Positions 1-6,887 of a stretch of DNA of 11,592 nucleotides are shown here, one piece after another. The notes below the pieces were generated by a model. It saw only the letters and a list, made by a program, of their open reading frames with translations, was not told where the DNA came from and did no database searches. Position 1 is the first letter of the stretch. Each line of letters opens with the position of its first letter. The stretch covers positions 1-11,592 of the forward strand of contig JAEZSJ010000400.1 of NCBI GenBank assembly GCA_023443985.1, given 5' to 3'. Made by a program: the position numbers and the translations under genes. This DNA comes from Verrucomicrobiota bacterium. Its GTDB lineage: Bacteria > Verrucomicrobiota > Verrucomicrobiia > Opitutales > Opitutaceae.

Positions 1-1
1 C

Positions 2-400
2 GCCGGCACCACGATGCAGATGGTCGGCGAGCGCCTGGGCCTGCTCGACCAGTTCCAGGGGGTCGACCAGCTGACCGTGAAGGCCGACGGCTCGTTCGAG
101 GTGCTCGAGCGGGTGGAGGGCGGCAAACACCAGGTGTCCACCTGCGCCGGCGCGCCCGCGCTCCTCGGCTGGGCCACCGGCAACCTTCCCGAGCCGGCCA
201 ACAACCCGCAGGTCGGCATGCTCAACATGCGCACCGCGATGCCCGCGCTCCAACGCGCCAAGCCCGCGAAGATCACCAACGACGGCCTCGCCTTCGCCGG
301 CGTCTCGCTGCCCAAGCAGCGCCGCGAGACCAGGATCGTCAAGGACCTCGCCCCCGACGCCATCGCCCAGGAGCTCGTCGCCTGGATCAGACAGGACTGA
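2..400 (+). CDS. etfB: Electron transfer flavoprotein beta subunit, C-terminal part (5' truncated)
   Basis: The open frame enters from the left edge and gives the last ~132 residues of a protein whose family is usually 250-260 aa. The first visible residues (AGTTMQMVGERLG) match the family's segment after the nucleotide-binding core. They are followed by the beta-signature neighbourhood (VLERVEGGKHQV, then an ALLGW...NLPEP stretch and an NMRTAMPALQRAKP stretch equivalent to the usual 'LPxIMKAKKKP'). Family knowledge: EtfB binds AMP and, with EtfA, carries electrons from acyl-CoA or other dehydrogenases to the quinone pool. The identity is supported mainly by the following gene, a recognisable EtfA 107 bp downstream. 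The 'TCAGAPALLGW' part is atypical, so this is a divergent ETF branch whose electron donor cannot be read from the window. The internal ATG at 14 is not the real start. Confidence 0.82.
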   Translation, partial: AGTTMQMVGERLGLLDQFQGVDQLTVKADGSFEVLERVEGGKHQVSTCAGAPALLGWATGNLPEPANNPQVGMLNMRTAMPALQRAKPAKITNDGLAFAGVSLPKQRRETRIVKDLAPDAIAQELVAWIRQD

Positions 401-412
401 ATCGAAGGAGGA

Positions 413-502
413 AGAAGCCAGAATCTAGAAGCTAGAATCTAGAATCCCGGCATCCTCCGCTCTCATCTCTCCTGAAACCCAGCTTCTAGCTCCTGTATTC
501 TT
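413..502. repeat. Heptamer tandem-repeat element with inverted arm, in the etfA leader
   Basis: Five consecutive 7-base units fill 413-447: agaagcc, agaatct, agaagct, agaatct, agaatcc. A pyrimidine-rich stretch follows. Then at 481-501 there is an inverted copy: agcttctag (481-489), ctcctgt (490-496), attct (497-501). If the central 7 bases (490-496) are removed, this is the exact reverse complement of 420-433. The two arms therefore differ by exactly one repeat unit and could pair as a long-range stem around a ~47-base loop. The element is much more AT-rich than the flanking genes and ends 6 bases before the etfA ATG, so it makes up most of the 107-bp gap. A function as an mRNA structure or repeat-slippage site is inference. 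Confidence 0.75.
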
Positions 503-507
503 CCGCC

Positions 508-1530
508 ATGGAAACCATCCTCTTTCTCGTCTTCACCGAGGCCGACGGCTCGCTGAGCAAGGCCTCCCTCGAGACCATCGCCGCCGCCAAGGACCTCTCC
601 GCGGCCCTCCCCGGCTCCACGCTCGTCGCCGGCCTTGTCGGCGCCGACATCCAGCCCGCCGCCAACCTCCTCGCCGGCTGCGGCGCCGCGCGCTTCCTGG
701 GCGTCGCCGGCTCGGAGTTCGCCCAATCCCGCTACGCGACCGATGCCGCCGCGGCCGAGGCGATCGCGAAGAGCGCCGCCGCGACGATCATCCTCGCGCC
801 CGCCGGTTCGCGCACCAACCGCGCCCTGCCCGGCGTTGCCCAGCGCCTCGGGGGCCGCGTGGATACGCACGTCACCGCCGTCTCCGCCCCGGTCGGCAAG
901 CCGGCGGTCACGCGCTGGTACTACAGGCAACGCATGGAGGGCACACTCTCCCGCACGGCGCGCCCTTGGGTCGTGTTGCTCGAAGCGGGCTGCGCCGCCG
1001 CCTACGCCGGCACACCGGCCACCGCCACCGTCGAGCGCGTGCTCGTCGCGCTCCCGTCGATCCGCACCGAGGTCGTCGGCCTCAAGTCCCCGCCCGCCGA
1101 CCAGCAGACGATCCGTCCCGACGCCAAGCTGCTCTTCGTCGCCGGCGCCGGCTGGACCAAGAAACAACCCGACGGCCAGCCGCATCCCGAGGAGGCCGAG
1201 AAGCTCATCCTCGATTTCCTCGGCAAGACGCAGGCCTCGCTCGGCAGCACCAAGTCCCTCGTCGACCTCAGCGGCGAAGGCCAGGCCGTGCTCAAGTTCA
1301 TGACCCACCTCAACCAGGTCGGCCAGACGGGCTCCACCCCGCGCCATGCGAAGGGCCTCGCCACCTGCTGCCACGGCGAAGAGCCGCACACCGTCGGCTG
1401 GCGTTTCATCGGCGAGCGCCGCGCCATCAATCTCAACGCCGCCTGCAGCTGGGCCCAGGGCAAGGCCGACGTGCTCTACGTGGCCGATGCCTTCGAGGTC
1501 ATGCGCAAGGTCAACGCCCTTCTCGGCTGA
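508..1530 (+). CDS. etfA: Electron transfer flavoprotein alpha subunit, divergent FAD domain
   Basis: This 340-aa protein is close to the usual EtfA length (310-330 aa). Residues 1-190 form a clear N-terminal ETF domain: METILFLVFTEADG start, TIILAPAGSRTNRALPGVAQRLGG at about 93-116, and an Arg-rich WYYRQRMEGTLSRTARPWVVLLEAG strand. Residues 205-340 occupy the FAD-domain position. The QVGQTG motif is kept (270-275), but the usual GRG is AGAGW (212-216), and the 'YIACGISGAIQH' signature is replaced by GLATCCHGEEPHTVGW (283-298) with a Cys-Cys pair. The ending DVLYVADAFEVMRKVNALLG resembles the normal C-terminus. Family role: FAD-bearing partner of EtfB that passes electrons to a quinone oxidoreductase. 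Flavin binding in this protein is uncertain. The ATG at 508 has no Shine-Dalgarno sequence, only cttccgcc directly upstream. A terminator follows at 1580. Confidence 0.88.
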   Translation: METILFLVFTEADGSLSKASLETIAAAKDLSAALPGSTLVAGLVGADIQPAANLLAGCGAARFLGVAGSEFAQSRYATDAAAAEAIAKSAAATIILAPAGSRTNRALPGVAQRLGGRVDTHVTAVSAPVGKPAVTRWYYRQRMEGTLSRTARPWVVLLEAGCAAAYAGTPATATVERVLVALPSIRTEVVGLKSPPADQQTIRPDAKLLFVAGAGWTKKQPDGQPHPEEAEKLILDFLGKTQASLGSTKSLVDLSGEGQAVLKFMTHLNQVGQTGSTPRHAKGLATCCHGEEPHTVGWRFIGERRAINLNAACSWAQGKADVLYVADAFEVMRKVNALLG

Positions 1531-1579
1531 GCCCGAGCTGCAAACCCCCGGTCATCTCGCGAACGACGCGTGATGCCTT

Positions 1580-1615
1580 GGCGGCGGCCGCTTCCGGTGG
1601 CCGCCGCCTTTCTTT
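1580..1615 (+). terminator. Rho-independent terminator of the etfBA unit
   Basis: A perfect 10-bp GC stem (ggcggcggcc at 1580-1589, ggccgccgcc at 1599-1608) encloses a 9-base loop and is followed at once by tttcttt (1609-1615). It lies 50 bp after the etfA stop codon and before the next plus-strand gene, so it should end etfBA transcription. It is the only convincing intrinsic terminator seen in the window. Confidence 0.85.
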
Positions 1616-1735
1616 GCCCGATCCCGCACGCACGACCCCACGTCCCGCGGGCGTGCCGCCGCACACCTCTCGGCTCCGAGCGGAGCATGAAAGTGTGGAA
1701 TTGTCGCAGTCGCTCGAACACACCAGATTCCTCGC

Positions 1736-2437
1736 ATGACCACCCCGCCGCCCATGAACCACGTGTTCGTCGATTTCGAGAACGTGCACGAGATCGATCC
1801 GGCCGTCCTCGAATGCAGGGCGCTGACGGTCACCCTGCTCCTCGGCCCGGTGAAGAAGAAGCTGGATCTCGCCGTCGTGGAACAACTCGTCGGCCATGCC
1901 GCCGCAGTCCAGTTCGTCCGCCTCGCCGCCAAGGGGAAGAACGCAGTCGACTTCGCCCTCGCCTACTACCTCGGCCAGGCCGTCCTGGCCGATCCGACCG
2001 CCTGCTTTCACATCGTCTCGAACGACAAGGGCTACGACCCGCTCGTCGAGCATCTCCAGGCCAAGCACGTGCGTGTGCGCCGGCACGGCGACTTCGCCTC
2101 GCTCCTCGCCGCCCTCACGGCCAAGCCGATCCCGCCCACCTCGGCCGTCATCGCTCCCGCACCCGCCACGGTCGTCGCGGCACCCTCGCCCAAGCCGCCG
2201 CCGGCCAGACCGACCCTGAGCACCGGGGCCGCGCATCTCCACGAGATCCTCGTCAGTTCCGTCTCGCGTCCCCGCACACGGAAGACGCTGACGCGCCACG
2301 CGATCACCGTCTCGGGCAACAAGATCGACGAGGGTCAGGCAGTCCGGCTCATCCAGGAACTCACTGCCGCGGGCAGGATCGCAATCAACGCCCAGGACAA
2401 GGTCGAATACCGTTTCCCGGTACCACGCGTCACCTGA
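1736..2437 (+). CDS. PIN/NYN-like nuclease-fold protein with C-terminal winged-helix-like tail
   Basis: The 233-aa protein begins with a PIN-like core: NHVFVDFENV (8-17, with Asp13), AKGKNAVDFALAYYLG (65-80, Asp72) and HIVSNDKGYDPLVEHL (92-107, Asp97). These three acidic positions are the expected metal-binding cluster of NYN/PIN ribonucleases and resemble the bacterial 'PIN_7' group. A Pro/Ala-rich linker covers about 130-160. A C-terminal ~65-residue segment (RPRTRKTLTRHAI... IDEGQAVRLIQELTAAGRIAI) looks like a small winged-helix, nucleic-acid-binding fold. Inferred role: cytoplasmic RNA processing or decay; the target is unknown. No antitoxin gene lies next to it, so toxin-antitoxin use is unlikely. 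An alternative start is the ATG at 1754 (MNHVFVDFENV), which lies nearer the core. It is the first gene after the etf terminator and 46 bp before the acetyltransferase. Confidence 0.75.
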   Translation: MTTPPPMNHVFVDFENVHEIDPAVLECRALTVTLLLGPVKKKLDLAVVEQLVGHAAAVQFVRLAAKGKNAVDFALAYYLGQAVLADPTACFHIVSNDKGYDPLVEHLQAKHVRVRRHGDFASLLAALTAKPIPPTSAVIAPAPATVVAAPSPKPPPARPTLSTGAAHLHEILVSSVSRPRTRKTLTRHAITVSGNKIDEGQAVRLIQELTAAGRIAINAQDKVEYRFPVPRVT

Positions 2438-2483
2438 ACCGCAGGCCGCTCCAGACCAACGACCAGACGACCGTCCCCTCGCG

Positions 2484-2993
2484 ATGCCCGCGCTCTGTCC
2501 CTCCTCCGCGTGGCAGCCGCTGCGGCCCGCCGATGCCGCCGCCGTGCGCGCGCTCGCCGACAGCGCCCATCCCGGGCTGCCCGAGCGCACAGACGTATTC
2601 GCCGAAAGGATCGCGCTCTTCCCCGACGGCTGCCGCAAACTCGTGCACGCCGGCGCATTGGCCGCCTACGGCATCGCCCACCCTTGGCTTCTCGATTCGC
2701 CGCCGCCGCTCGATGCCCTGCTCGGCGCACTGCCGGCGGCAGCGGACTGCCTCCATCTGCACGACATCGTGATCGCGCCCGCCCTCCGGGGCACCGGAGC
2801 CGCCGGCCGGTACGTCGAGGAGATGGCCGCCGTCGCCCGCGTGCACGGACTCCCGCTGCTCGCGCTCGTCTCGGTGTATGGCACGAACCGGCTGTGGCGC
2901 CGCTTCGGTTTTGTGGAACGCGCCACCCCGGAGCTCGCGGCCAAGCTCGCCGGTTACGGCGCCTCGGCGCGTTACCTCGTTCGCCCGCTCTGA
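2484..2993 (+). CDS. GNAT-family N-acetyltransferase
   Basis: The 169-aa product has the GNAT layout: an N-terminal WQPLRPADAAAVRALADSAHP helix region (10-30), motif A with LHDIVIAPALRGTGAAGRYVEE (92-113), where RGTGAAG (102-108) is the acetyl-CoA pyrophosphate loop, and motif B with ALVSVYGTNRLWRRFGFVE (127-145), ending in the typical 'N-x-x-W-x-x-x-GF' helix. Enzymes of this family move an acetyl group from acetyl-CoA to an amine on a small molecule, peptide or protein. The substrate cannot be deduced here. The gene lies 46 bp after the PIN-like gene and 89 bp before the DUF362 gene, so co-transcription is plausible but not proven. The ATG at 2484 follows the pyrimidine-rich ccgtcccctcgcg, and no Shine-Dalgarno sequence is present. 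Confidence 0.85.
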   Translation: MPALCPSSAWQPLRPADAAAVRALADSAHPGLPERTDVFAERIALFPDGCRKLVHAGALAAYGIAHPWLLDSPPPLDALLGALPAAADCLHLHDIVIAPALRGTGAAGRYVEEMAAVARVHGLPLLALVSVYGTNRLWRRFGFVERATPELAAKLAGYGASARYLVRPL

Positions 2994-3082
2994 TCCGCCC
3001 GCCGCACGCGGCGACGGTTCATCGCAAACAGCATCGCCTTCGTGGGGACAAGACGCCAACGTCCTTCCCCTCCTCCTGCCCC

Positions 3083-4036
3083 ATGGAACGTCGCGACTTC
3101 CTCCGCCGCACCGCCGTGCTCGGTGCCACCGCCCTCGCGGGAGCACGCCTCGCTCCCTCGCTGCTCGCCGAATCCGCCGCCAGCGCGCCCGCCTCCACGC
3201 CGACTTCGTCCCCCACGACAGACATCGCGGTCGTCGAAGGCCCCGATGCGTTCGCCGCGACGCTCCGCGCCGTCGAACTCGCCGGCGGCATCGGCCGCTT
3301 CGTGAAGTCCGGCGCCAAGGTGGGCCTGCTGATCAACGCCCCGAGCTGGTGGCGCAAGCCCGGCTCGTTCACCTCGCCCGATGTCACGCTCGCCACCCTC
3401 CAACTCTGCCGCGATGCCGGCGCGAGCGAGATCACCTACGTGATCAACCCGGCGAGCGACTACTTCTCGCGCACCCCGCTCGGCGCGCAGAAGACGGAAC
3501 TCGCCGCCACCGCGCGCGCCAATCCCGGCGACTGGGCCGAGGTCGAGATTCCGCGCGGCGTTTCGCTGAAGAACGCCCGCGTGAACCGCGTCGCGCTCGA
3601 CTGCGATGTGCTGATCAACCTGCCGGTCGCCAAGCACCACGCGGGCACCGGCTTCACCGGTTGCCTCAAGAACTTCATGGGCGCGTGCCACCGCGGCACC
3701 AACAAGTTCTTCCACGAAGGCTCCGGCGCCAAGGGCGACTACGAGGACGTCGCCTTCCTCTCCCAGTGCATCGCCGATGTGAACCTCGTCCGCCGGGTCG
3801 ACCTCAACATCGTCGACGGCACCGAGTTCCTCCTCACCAACGGACCCGCCGGCCCGGGCGAGCTCAGGCGCGCCGACAAAGTGGTCGTCGGTGCGAATCC
3901 GGTCTCCGTCGACGCCTATGCCTGCACCCTCCTCGGGCTCGACGGCGCGGATGTCGCGATGATCGGCCTCGCCGCCGCCCACGGCATCGGCGAACCCGTG
4001 CTCGCGAAGCTCTCGGTCCGCGAGGCCAAACTCTGA
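3083..4036 (+). CDS. Tat-exported DUF362 family protein
   Basis: This 317-aa protein starts with a textbook twin-arginine signal: MERRDFLRRTAVLGATALAG, then an Ala-rich cleavage region near residue 30 and a Ser/Pro/Thr linker (31-46). The start at 3083 was chosen because it places RRDFLRR at residues 3-9; an upstream extension of the frame has low-complexity content. The body matches DUF362: a GAKVGLLIN strand (77-84), CDVLINLPVAKHHAGTGFTG (174-193), CLKNFMGACHRGTNKFFHEG (194-213), DLNIVDGTEFL (240-250), and ADKVVVGANPVSVDAYACTLLG (264-285). Some DUF362 proteins carry 4Fe-4S ferredoxin modules; none is visible here. The biochemical function is not known to me. Tat use suggests export of a folded, possibly cofactor-loaded protein. 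The next gene starts 23 bp downstream. Confidence 0.85.
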   Translation: MERRDFLRRTAVLGATALAGARLAPSLLAESAASAPASTPTSSPTTDIAVVEGPDAFAATLRAVELAGGIGRFVKSGAKVGLLINAPSWWRKPGSFTSPDVTLATLQLCRDAGASEITYVINPASDYFSRTPLGAQKTELAATARANPGDWAEVEIPRGVSLKNARVNRVALDCDVLINLPVAKHHAGTGFTGCLKNFMGACHRGTNKFFHEGSGAKGDYEDVAFLSQCIADVNLVRRVDLNIVDGTEFLLTNGPAGPGELRRADKVVVGANPVSVDAYACTLLGLDGADVAMIGLAAAHGIGEPVLAKLSVREAKL

Positions 4037-4059
4037 CCTCCGCGCCACGCCTTCCGCCC

Positions 4060-4941
4060 ATGCGCCGCCTCGCTGCGTTCCTCGCGTGCACAGTCACGCT
4101 TGTCGTCACCGCCGCCGAAGACCCGGCGGACATCGTCGCCAAGCTCCAGCCGGCCACCGGCTGGAGCGCGTCCGAACCGGCACGCACCGCCACACACGAC
4201 ACGCTCTTCGACCTGATCGACGGTGGCGCCGAGCTGTATCACGAATTCGGCTTCACGCGTGCCGTCTCGTTGCAGTTCGAAAACGCCGCGCGCAGCACCA
4301 TCCAGATCGAGCTCTACGAAATGACCGACGCCCCCGCGGCGTACGGCGTGTGGTCGCTCATGCAGACCGGGAAGTACGAGCGTGGCACGCTCGGCCAAGG
4401 TTCGCTGCGGTTCGGCTACTACGTGGCGTTCTGGAGCGGCCGGTACTTCGCCAGCGTCACCGGTGCCCGCCCCGACCCCGCCACCCAGGCCGAGGTCGAC
4501 CGGCTCGCGAGCGAACTGGCGGCATACTTGCCTCGCGATGGCGCGTTGCCCTCCTGGTTCGCCCTGGCGCCCGCGAATGGTCTGCGCTCAAGCAGGTACT
4601 TCCGCGGGCGGATTGGGCTCTCGAACATTCCGACCCATGAGGTCCTCGATCTCCTGGACCCGACTGAAGGAATCGTCGCCGACTACGCGGGGGCACAGCT
4701 CGTCGTCTTGCCCAGTCCCAGCCGCGAAGCCGGGCGGCTGCGTTGCGGCGCGGCGCTGGACCGGTTGAGGGAGCGCGACGCCCCCAGCCGGATCACCGCC
4801 TCCTCCGCCAGCTTCACGATTCTGGAGGAAAAGCGCGCCGGCCCTTCGGTGTGTTTCGACGACCGGGCGATCTACGTCTTCTACGGCTCCGACCAAGCTC
4901 TCTGGAGCATGATCCGGATGCGCGCGTGGGCGGCGAACTAA
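4060..4941 (+). CDS. Secreted DUF6599-like protein
   Basis: This 293-aa protein has a Sec-type signal (MRRLAAFLACTVTLVVTAAE, cleavage near residues 18-20). The mature part carries motifs I associate with DUF6599: LFDLIDGGAELYHEFGF (49-65), a strand pair around IQIELYEMTDAPAAYGVWSL (81-100), and GYYVAFWSGRYFASV (119-133). A second half (about 165-290) repeats a similar alternation of strands and helices, including SSRYFRGRIGLSN (177-189) and IYVFYGSDQALWSMIR (271-286). The molecular function is unknown. Its place 23 bp after the exported DUF362 gene suggests the two act together outside the cytoplasm. The chosen ATG at 4060 has the signal peptide directly behind it and is preceded by cttccgccc. 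Its stop codon lies 8 bp from the stop codon of the opposing gene. Confidence 0.72.
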   Translation: MRRLAAFLACTVTLVVTAAEDPADIVAKLQPATGWSASEPARTATHDTLFDLIDGGAELYHEFGFTRAVSLQFENAARSTIQIELYEMTDAPAAYGVWSLMQTGKYERGTLGQGSLRFGYYVAFWSGRYFASVTGARPDPATQAEVDRLASELAAYLPRDGALPSWFALAPANGLRSSRYFRGRIGLSNIPTHEVLDLLDPTEGIVADYAGAQLVVLPSPSREAGRLRCGAALDRLRERDAPSRITASSASFTILEEKRAGPSVCFDDRAIYVFYGSDQALWSMIRMRAWAAN

Positions 4942-4949
4942 CGCCCGCC

Positions 4950-5222
4950 TCAGTCCACATCCACCGCGCGACCACCCTCGCGTTTGTCGTAGCTGCGGAA
5001 GGCGAACATCGTCTCGCTCTCGAGGATGCCGTCGGTCTTCAGCAGCTGATCGGTGATCACGCACTCGATCTTGTCGAGCTGCGCACAGCGGATGATGACG
5101 AGCAGATCGTAGCGGCCCGATACCGAGTACACCTCGGAAATGTCCGGCATCTCGAGGATGCGCTCGGCGATCCCGGTGACACGCTTGCGATCGGTTTTGA
5201 GGAGAACGATGGCGGTCGGCAT
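4950..5222 (-). CDS. Stand-alone Lrp/AsnC ligand-binding (RAM) domain protein
   Basis: The 90-aa product is only the effector-binding half of an Lrp/AsnC regulator: MPTAIVLLKTDRKRVTGIAE at the start, ISEVYSVSGRYDLLVIIRC (28-46, the 'V-x-G-x-Y-D' core), and TDGILESETMFAFRSY (63-78). No helix-turn-helix is present and the upstream sequence does not encode one, so this is a complete short family member rather than a fragment. Such domains form dimers or octamers and bind amino acids or similar small molecules. It may modulate a full-length Lrp protein or an enzyme. The gene lies 122 bp downstream of the UDP-glucose dehydrogenase gene on the same strand. A longer frame that continues upstream in this register is the antisense-like shadow of that gene. 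Start at 5222. Confidence 0.85.
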   Translation of the reverse strand: MPTAIVLLKTDRKRVTGIAERILEMPDISEVYSVSGRYDLLVIIRCAQLDKIECVITDQLLKTDGILESETMFAFRSYDKREGGRAVDVD

Positions 5223-5344
5223 GCCACGAAGTGTCCGCGTCGGGCGGCCGAACGCAAGAGAGGTGAACAGGGACCGGGCCGCGGGCCGGGCCGGCGAGTC
5301 CCGGCAGGCCGCCCCAGGCGGGGTCGACCTGCGGCGCGCCGCGC

Positions 5345-6721
5345 TCAGCCCTTGCCGATCGCGGAGGCCTTGAAGCCGAGCGCGCGGAGCTTCTTGAGGT
5401 CGAGAATGTTCCGCCCGTCGAAGACGGAGGCGGGCTTCATCATCTTCCCGTACACGCGTTCGAAATCGACCGTCTTGAACTCGTCCCACTCGGTGAGAAC
5501 CAGCACGGCGTGCGCGCCGTCGGTGGCGGTGTAGGCGTCGTGGCAGATCGTCACCGCGGGATTCGGGCGGCCATCGGCGAGCGTCGCCGGGATGCCGAGA
5601 TCGCGGAAGATCTCGTCGGCCGGCACCTTCGGGTCGTAGATGGCGAGCCGCGCCTGCTCGGCGAGCAGGTCCTTGCAGACGGTGATCGCGGCCGACTCCC
5701 GCGTGTCGTTCGTGTCCTTCTTGAAGGCGAACCCGAGGATGGCGATGCGCTTGTCGGCGACCGTGTTGAAGAGCTCGCGCACGACGCGCTTGGTGAAGCG
5801 GTGTTTCTGCCAGTCGTTCATCTTGACCACATTTTCCCAATACGCGGCGACCTCGGGCAGGCCGAAGTGTTCGCAGAGGTAGACGAGGTTGAGGATGTCC
5901 TTCTGGAAGCAGGAGCCGCCGAAGCCCACCGAGGAGCGGAGAAACTTCGGCCCGATGCGCGAGTCCTTGCCGATCGCGTTGGCGACCTCGTCTACATCGG
6001 CCCCGGTCGCCTCGCAGAGGGCGGAGATCGAGTTGATCGAGGAGATGCGCTGGGCGAGGAAGGCGTTGGCGACGAGCTTGGAGAGTTCCGAGGACCAGAG
6101 GTTGGTCTTGATGATCCGCTCCTGCGGCACCCAGCGGCCGTAGACGCTCGCGAGGGTGTTCAGCGCAGCCTCGCCCTCGGGGGTGCGTTCGCCGCCGATG
6201 AGCACGCGATCGGGCGCCTCGAGGTCGGCCACGGCGGTGCCTTCGGCGAGAAACTCGGGGTTCGAGAGCACCTGGAACTTCAGTCCGCGCGCGTTGGCGG
6301 CGAGAATCGTTTTGATGGACTCGGCGGTCTTCACCGGGATCGTCGACTTCTCGACGATGACCTTCGGGCCGTCGGCGTGCTCGGCGATCGTGCGCGCCAC
6401 GCCTTCGATGTACTTGAGGTCGGCCGCGCGGCCGGCGCCGTGGCCGTAGGTCTTGGTGGGCGTGTTCACGCTCACGAACACGATGTCGGCGGCCTTGATC
6501 CCGCCGGCCACATCGGTCGAGAAGAAGAGGTTCCGCCCGCGCGCCTCACGCACGACGCCGTCGAGACCGGGCTCGAAGATCGGCAGCTTGTCGGAGTTCC
6601 ACGCCGCGATGCGGGCGACGTTCATGTCGACCACCGTCACGCGGATGTCCGGGCACTTGCGCGCGATCATGGCCATGGTGGGACCGCCGACGTAGCCGGC
6701 GCCGATGCAGCAGATGTTCAT
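5345..6721 (-). CDS. ugd: UDP-glucose 6-dehydrogenase, animal-type
   Basis: The 458-aa enzyme oxidises UDP-glucose to UDP-glucuronate with two NAD+ per turnover, supplying precursors for acidic polysaccharides and for UDP-xylose or UDP-galacturonate. The NAD motif is MNICCIGAGYVGGPTMAMIA (1-20). Catalytic positions equivalent to the human enzyme are visible: Thr127, Glu156 in SNPEFLAEGT, Lys215 and Asn219 in SSELSKLVANAF, Cys271 in GFGGSCFQKD, and Asp275. Long stretches read almost as in vertebrate UGDH, for example FLAQRISSINSISALCEATG (221-240) and RIAILGFAFKKDT (325-337). Length also fits that type (human 494 aa, with a longer tail). Start: the ATG at 6719-6721 gives the NAD motif from residue 1. 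The nearest upstream gene on this strand ends 166 bp away, so it may have its own promoter. Confidence 0.96.
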   Translation of the reverse strand: MNICCIGAGYVGGPTMAMIARKCPDIRVTVVDMNVARIAAWNSDKLPIFEPGLDGVVREARGRNLFFSTDVAGGIKAADIVFVSVNTPTKTYGHGAGRAADLKYIEGVARTIAEHADGPKVIVEKSTIPVKTAESIKTILAANARGLKFQVLSNPEFLAEGTAVADLEAPDRVLIGGERTPEGEAALNTLASVYGRWVPQERIIKTNLWSSELSKLVANAFLAQRISSINSISALCEATGADVDEVANAIGKDSRIGPKFLRSSVGFGGSCFQKDILNLVYLCEHFGLPEVAAYWENVVKMNDWQKHRFTKRVVRELFNTVADKRIAILGFAFKKDTNDTRESAAITVCKDLLAEQARLAIYDPKVPADEIFRDLGIPATLADGRPNPAVTICHDAYTATDGAHAVLVLTEWDEFKTVDFERVYGKMMKPASVFDGRNILDLKKLRALGFKASAIGKG

Positions 6722-6887
6722 AGGCAGGACTCGAGTTGTTGCGTTCGCGCGGGGTTGTGCCGGAAAAGCGGACGCCTGTCCACGCCGCGTTGTGCGGGGA
6801 AACCCTGATTCTGGGCTGCGGCCGCACCGACCCCGCCCCGGTAAGGCGCCGGAGGCGACCCCGGCCCGTACCGCGCCCGGCCGCCGT

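Noticed and set aside
1673..1686. Hairpin gctcc-gagc-ggagc and a ttgtcg box (1701-1706) before the PIN-like gene, considered as operator and promoter
   Set aside because: The stem has only 5 bp. The expected -10 position (cagatt, 1724-1729) is poor and lies almost on the start codon.
1736..2993. PIN-like protein and GNAT protein as a toxin-antitoxin pair
   Set aside because: The GNAT protein lacks a neighbouring DNA-binding antitoxin (RHH/DUF1778), and the PIN-like protein has a winged-helix-like tail and normal spacing typical of a housekeeping RNA-binding protein, not a small VapC.
5270..5302. gggac...gtccc with GC-rich interior between ugd and the Lrp-domain gene, considered as a terminator
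   Set aside because: Only 5 bp pair cleanly, the interior is not complementary, and no T-run follows on the minus strand.
5510..6808. A plus-strand frame of 432 codons across ugd
   Set aside because: It is fully antisense to a highly conserved enzyme gene and shows no recognisable protein features.
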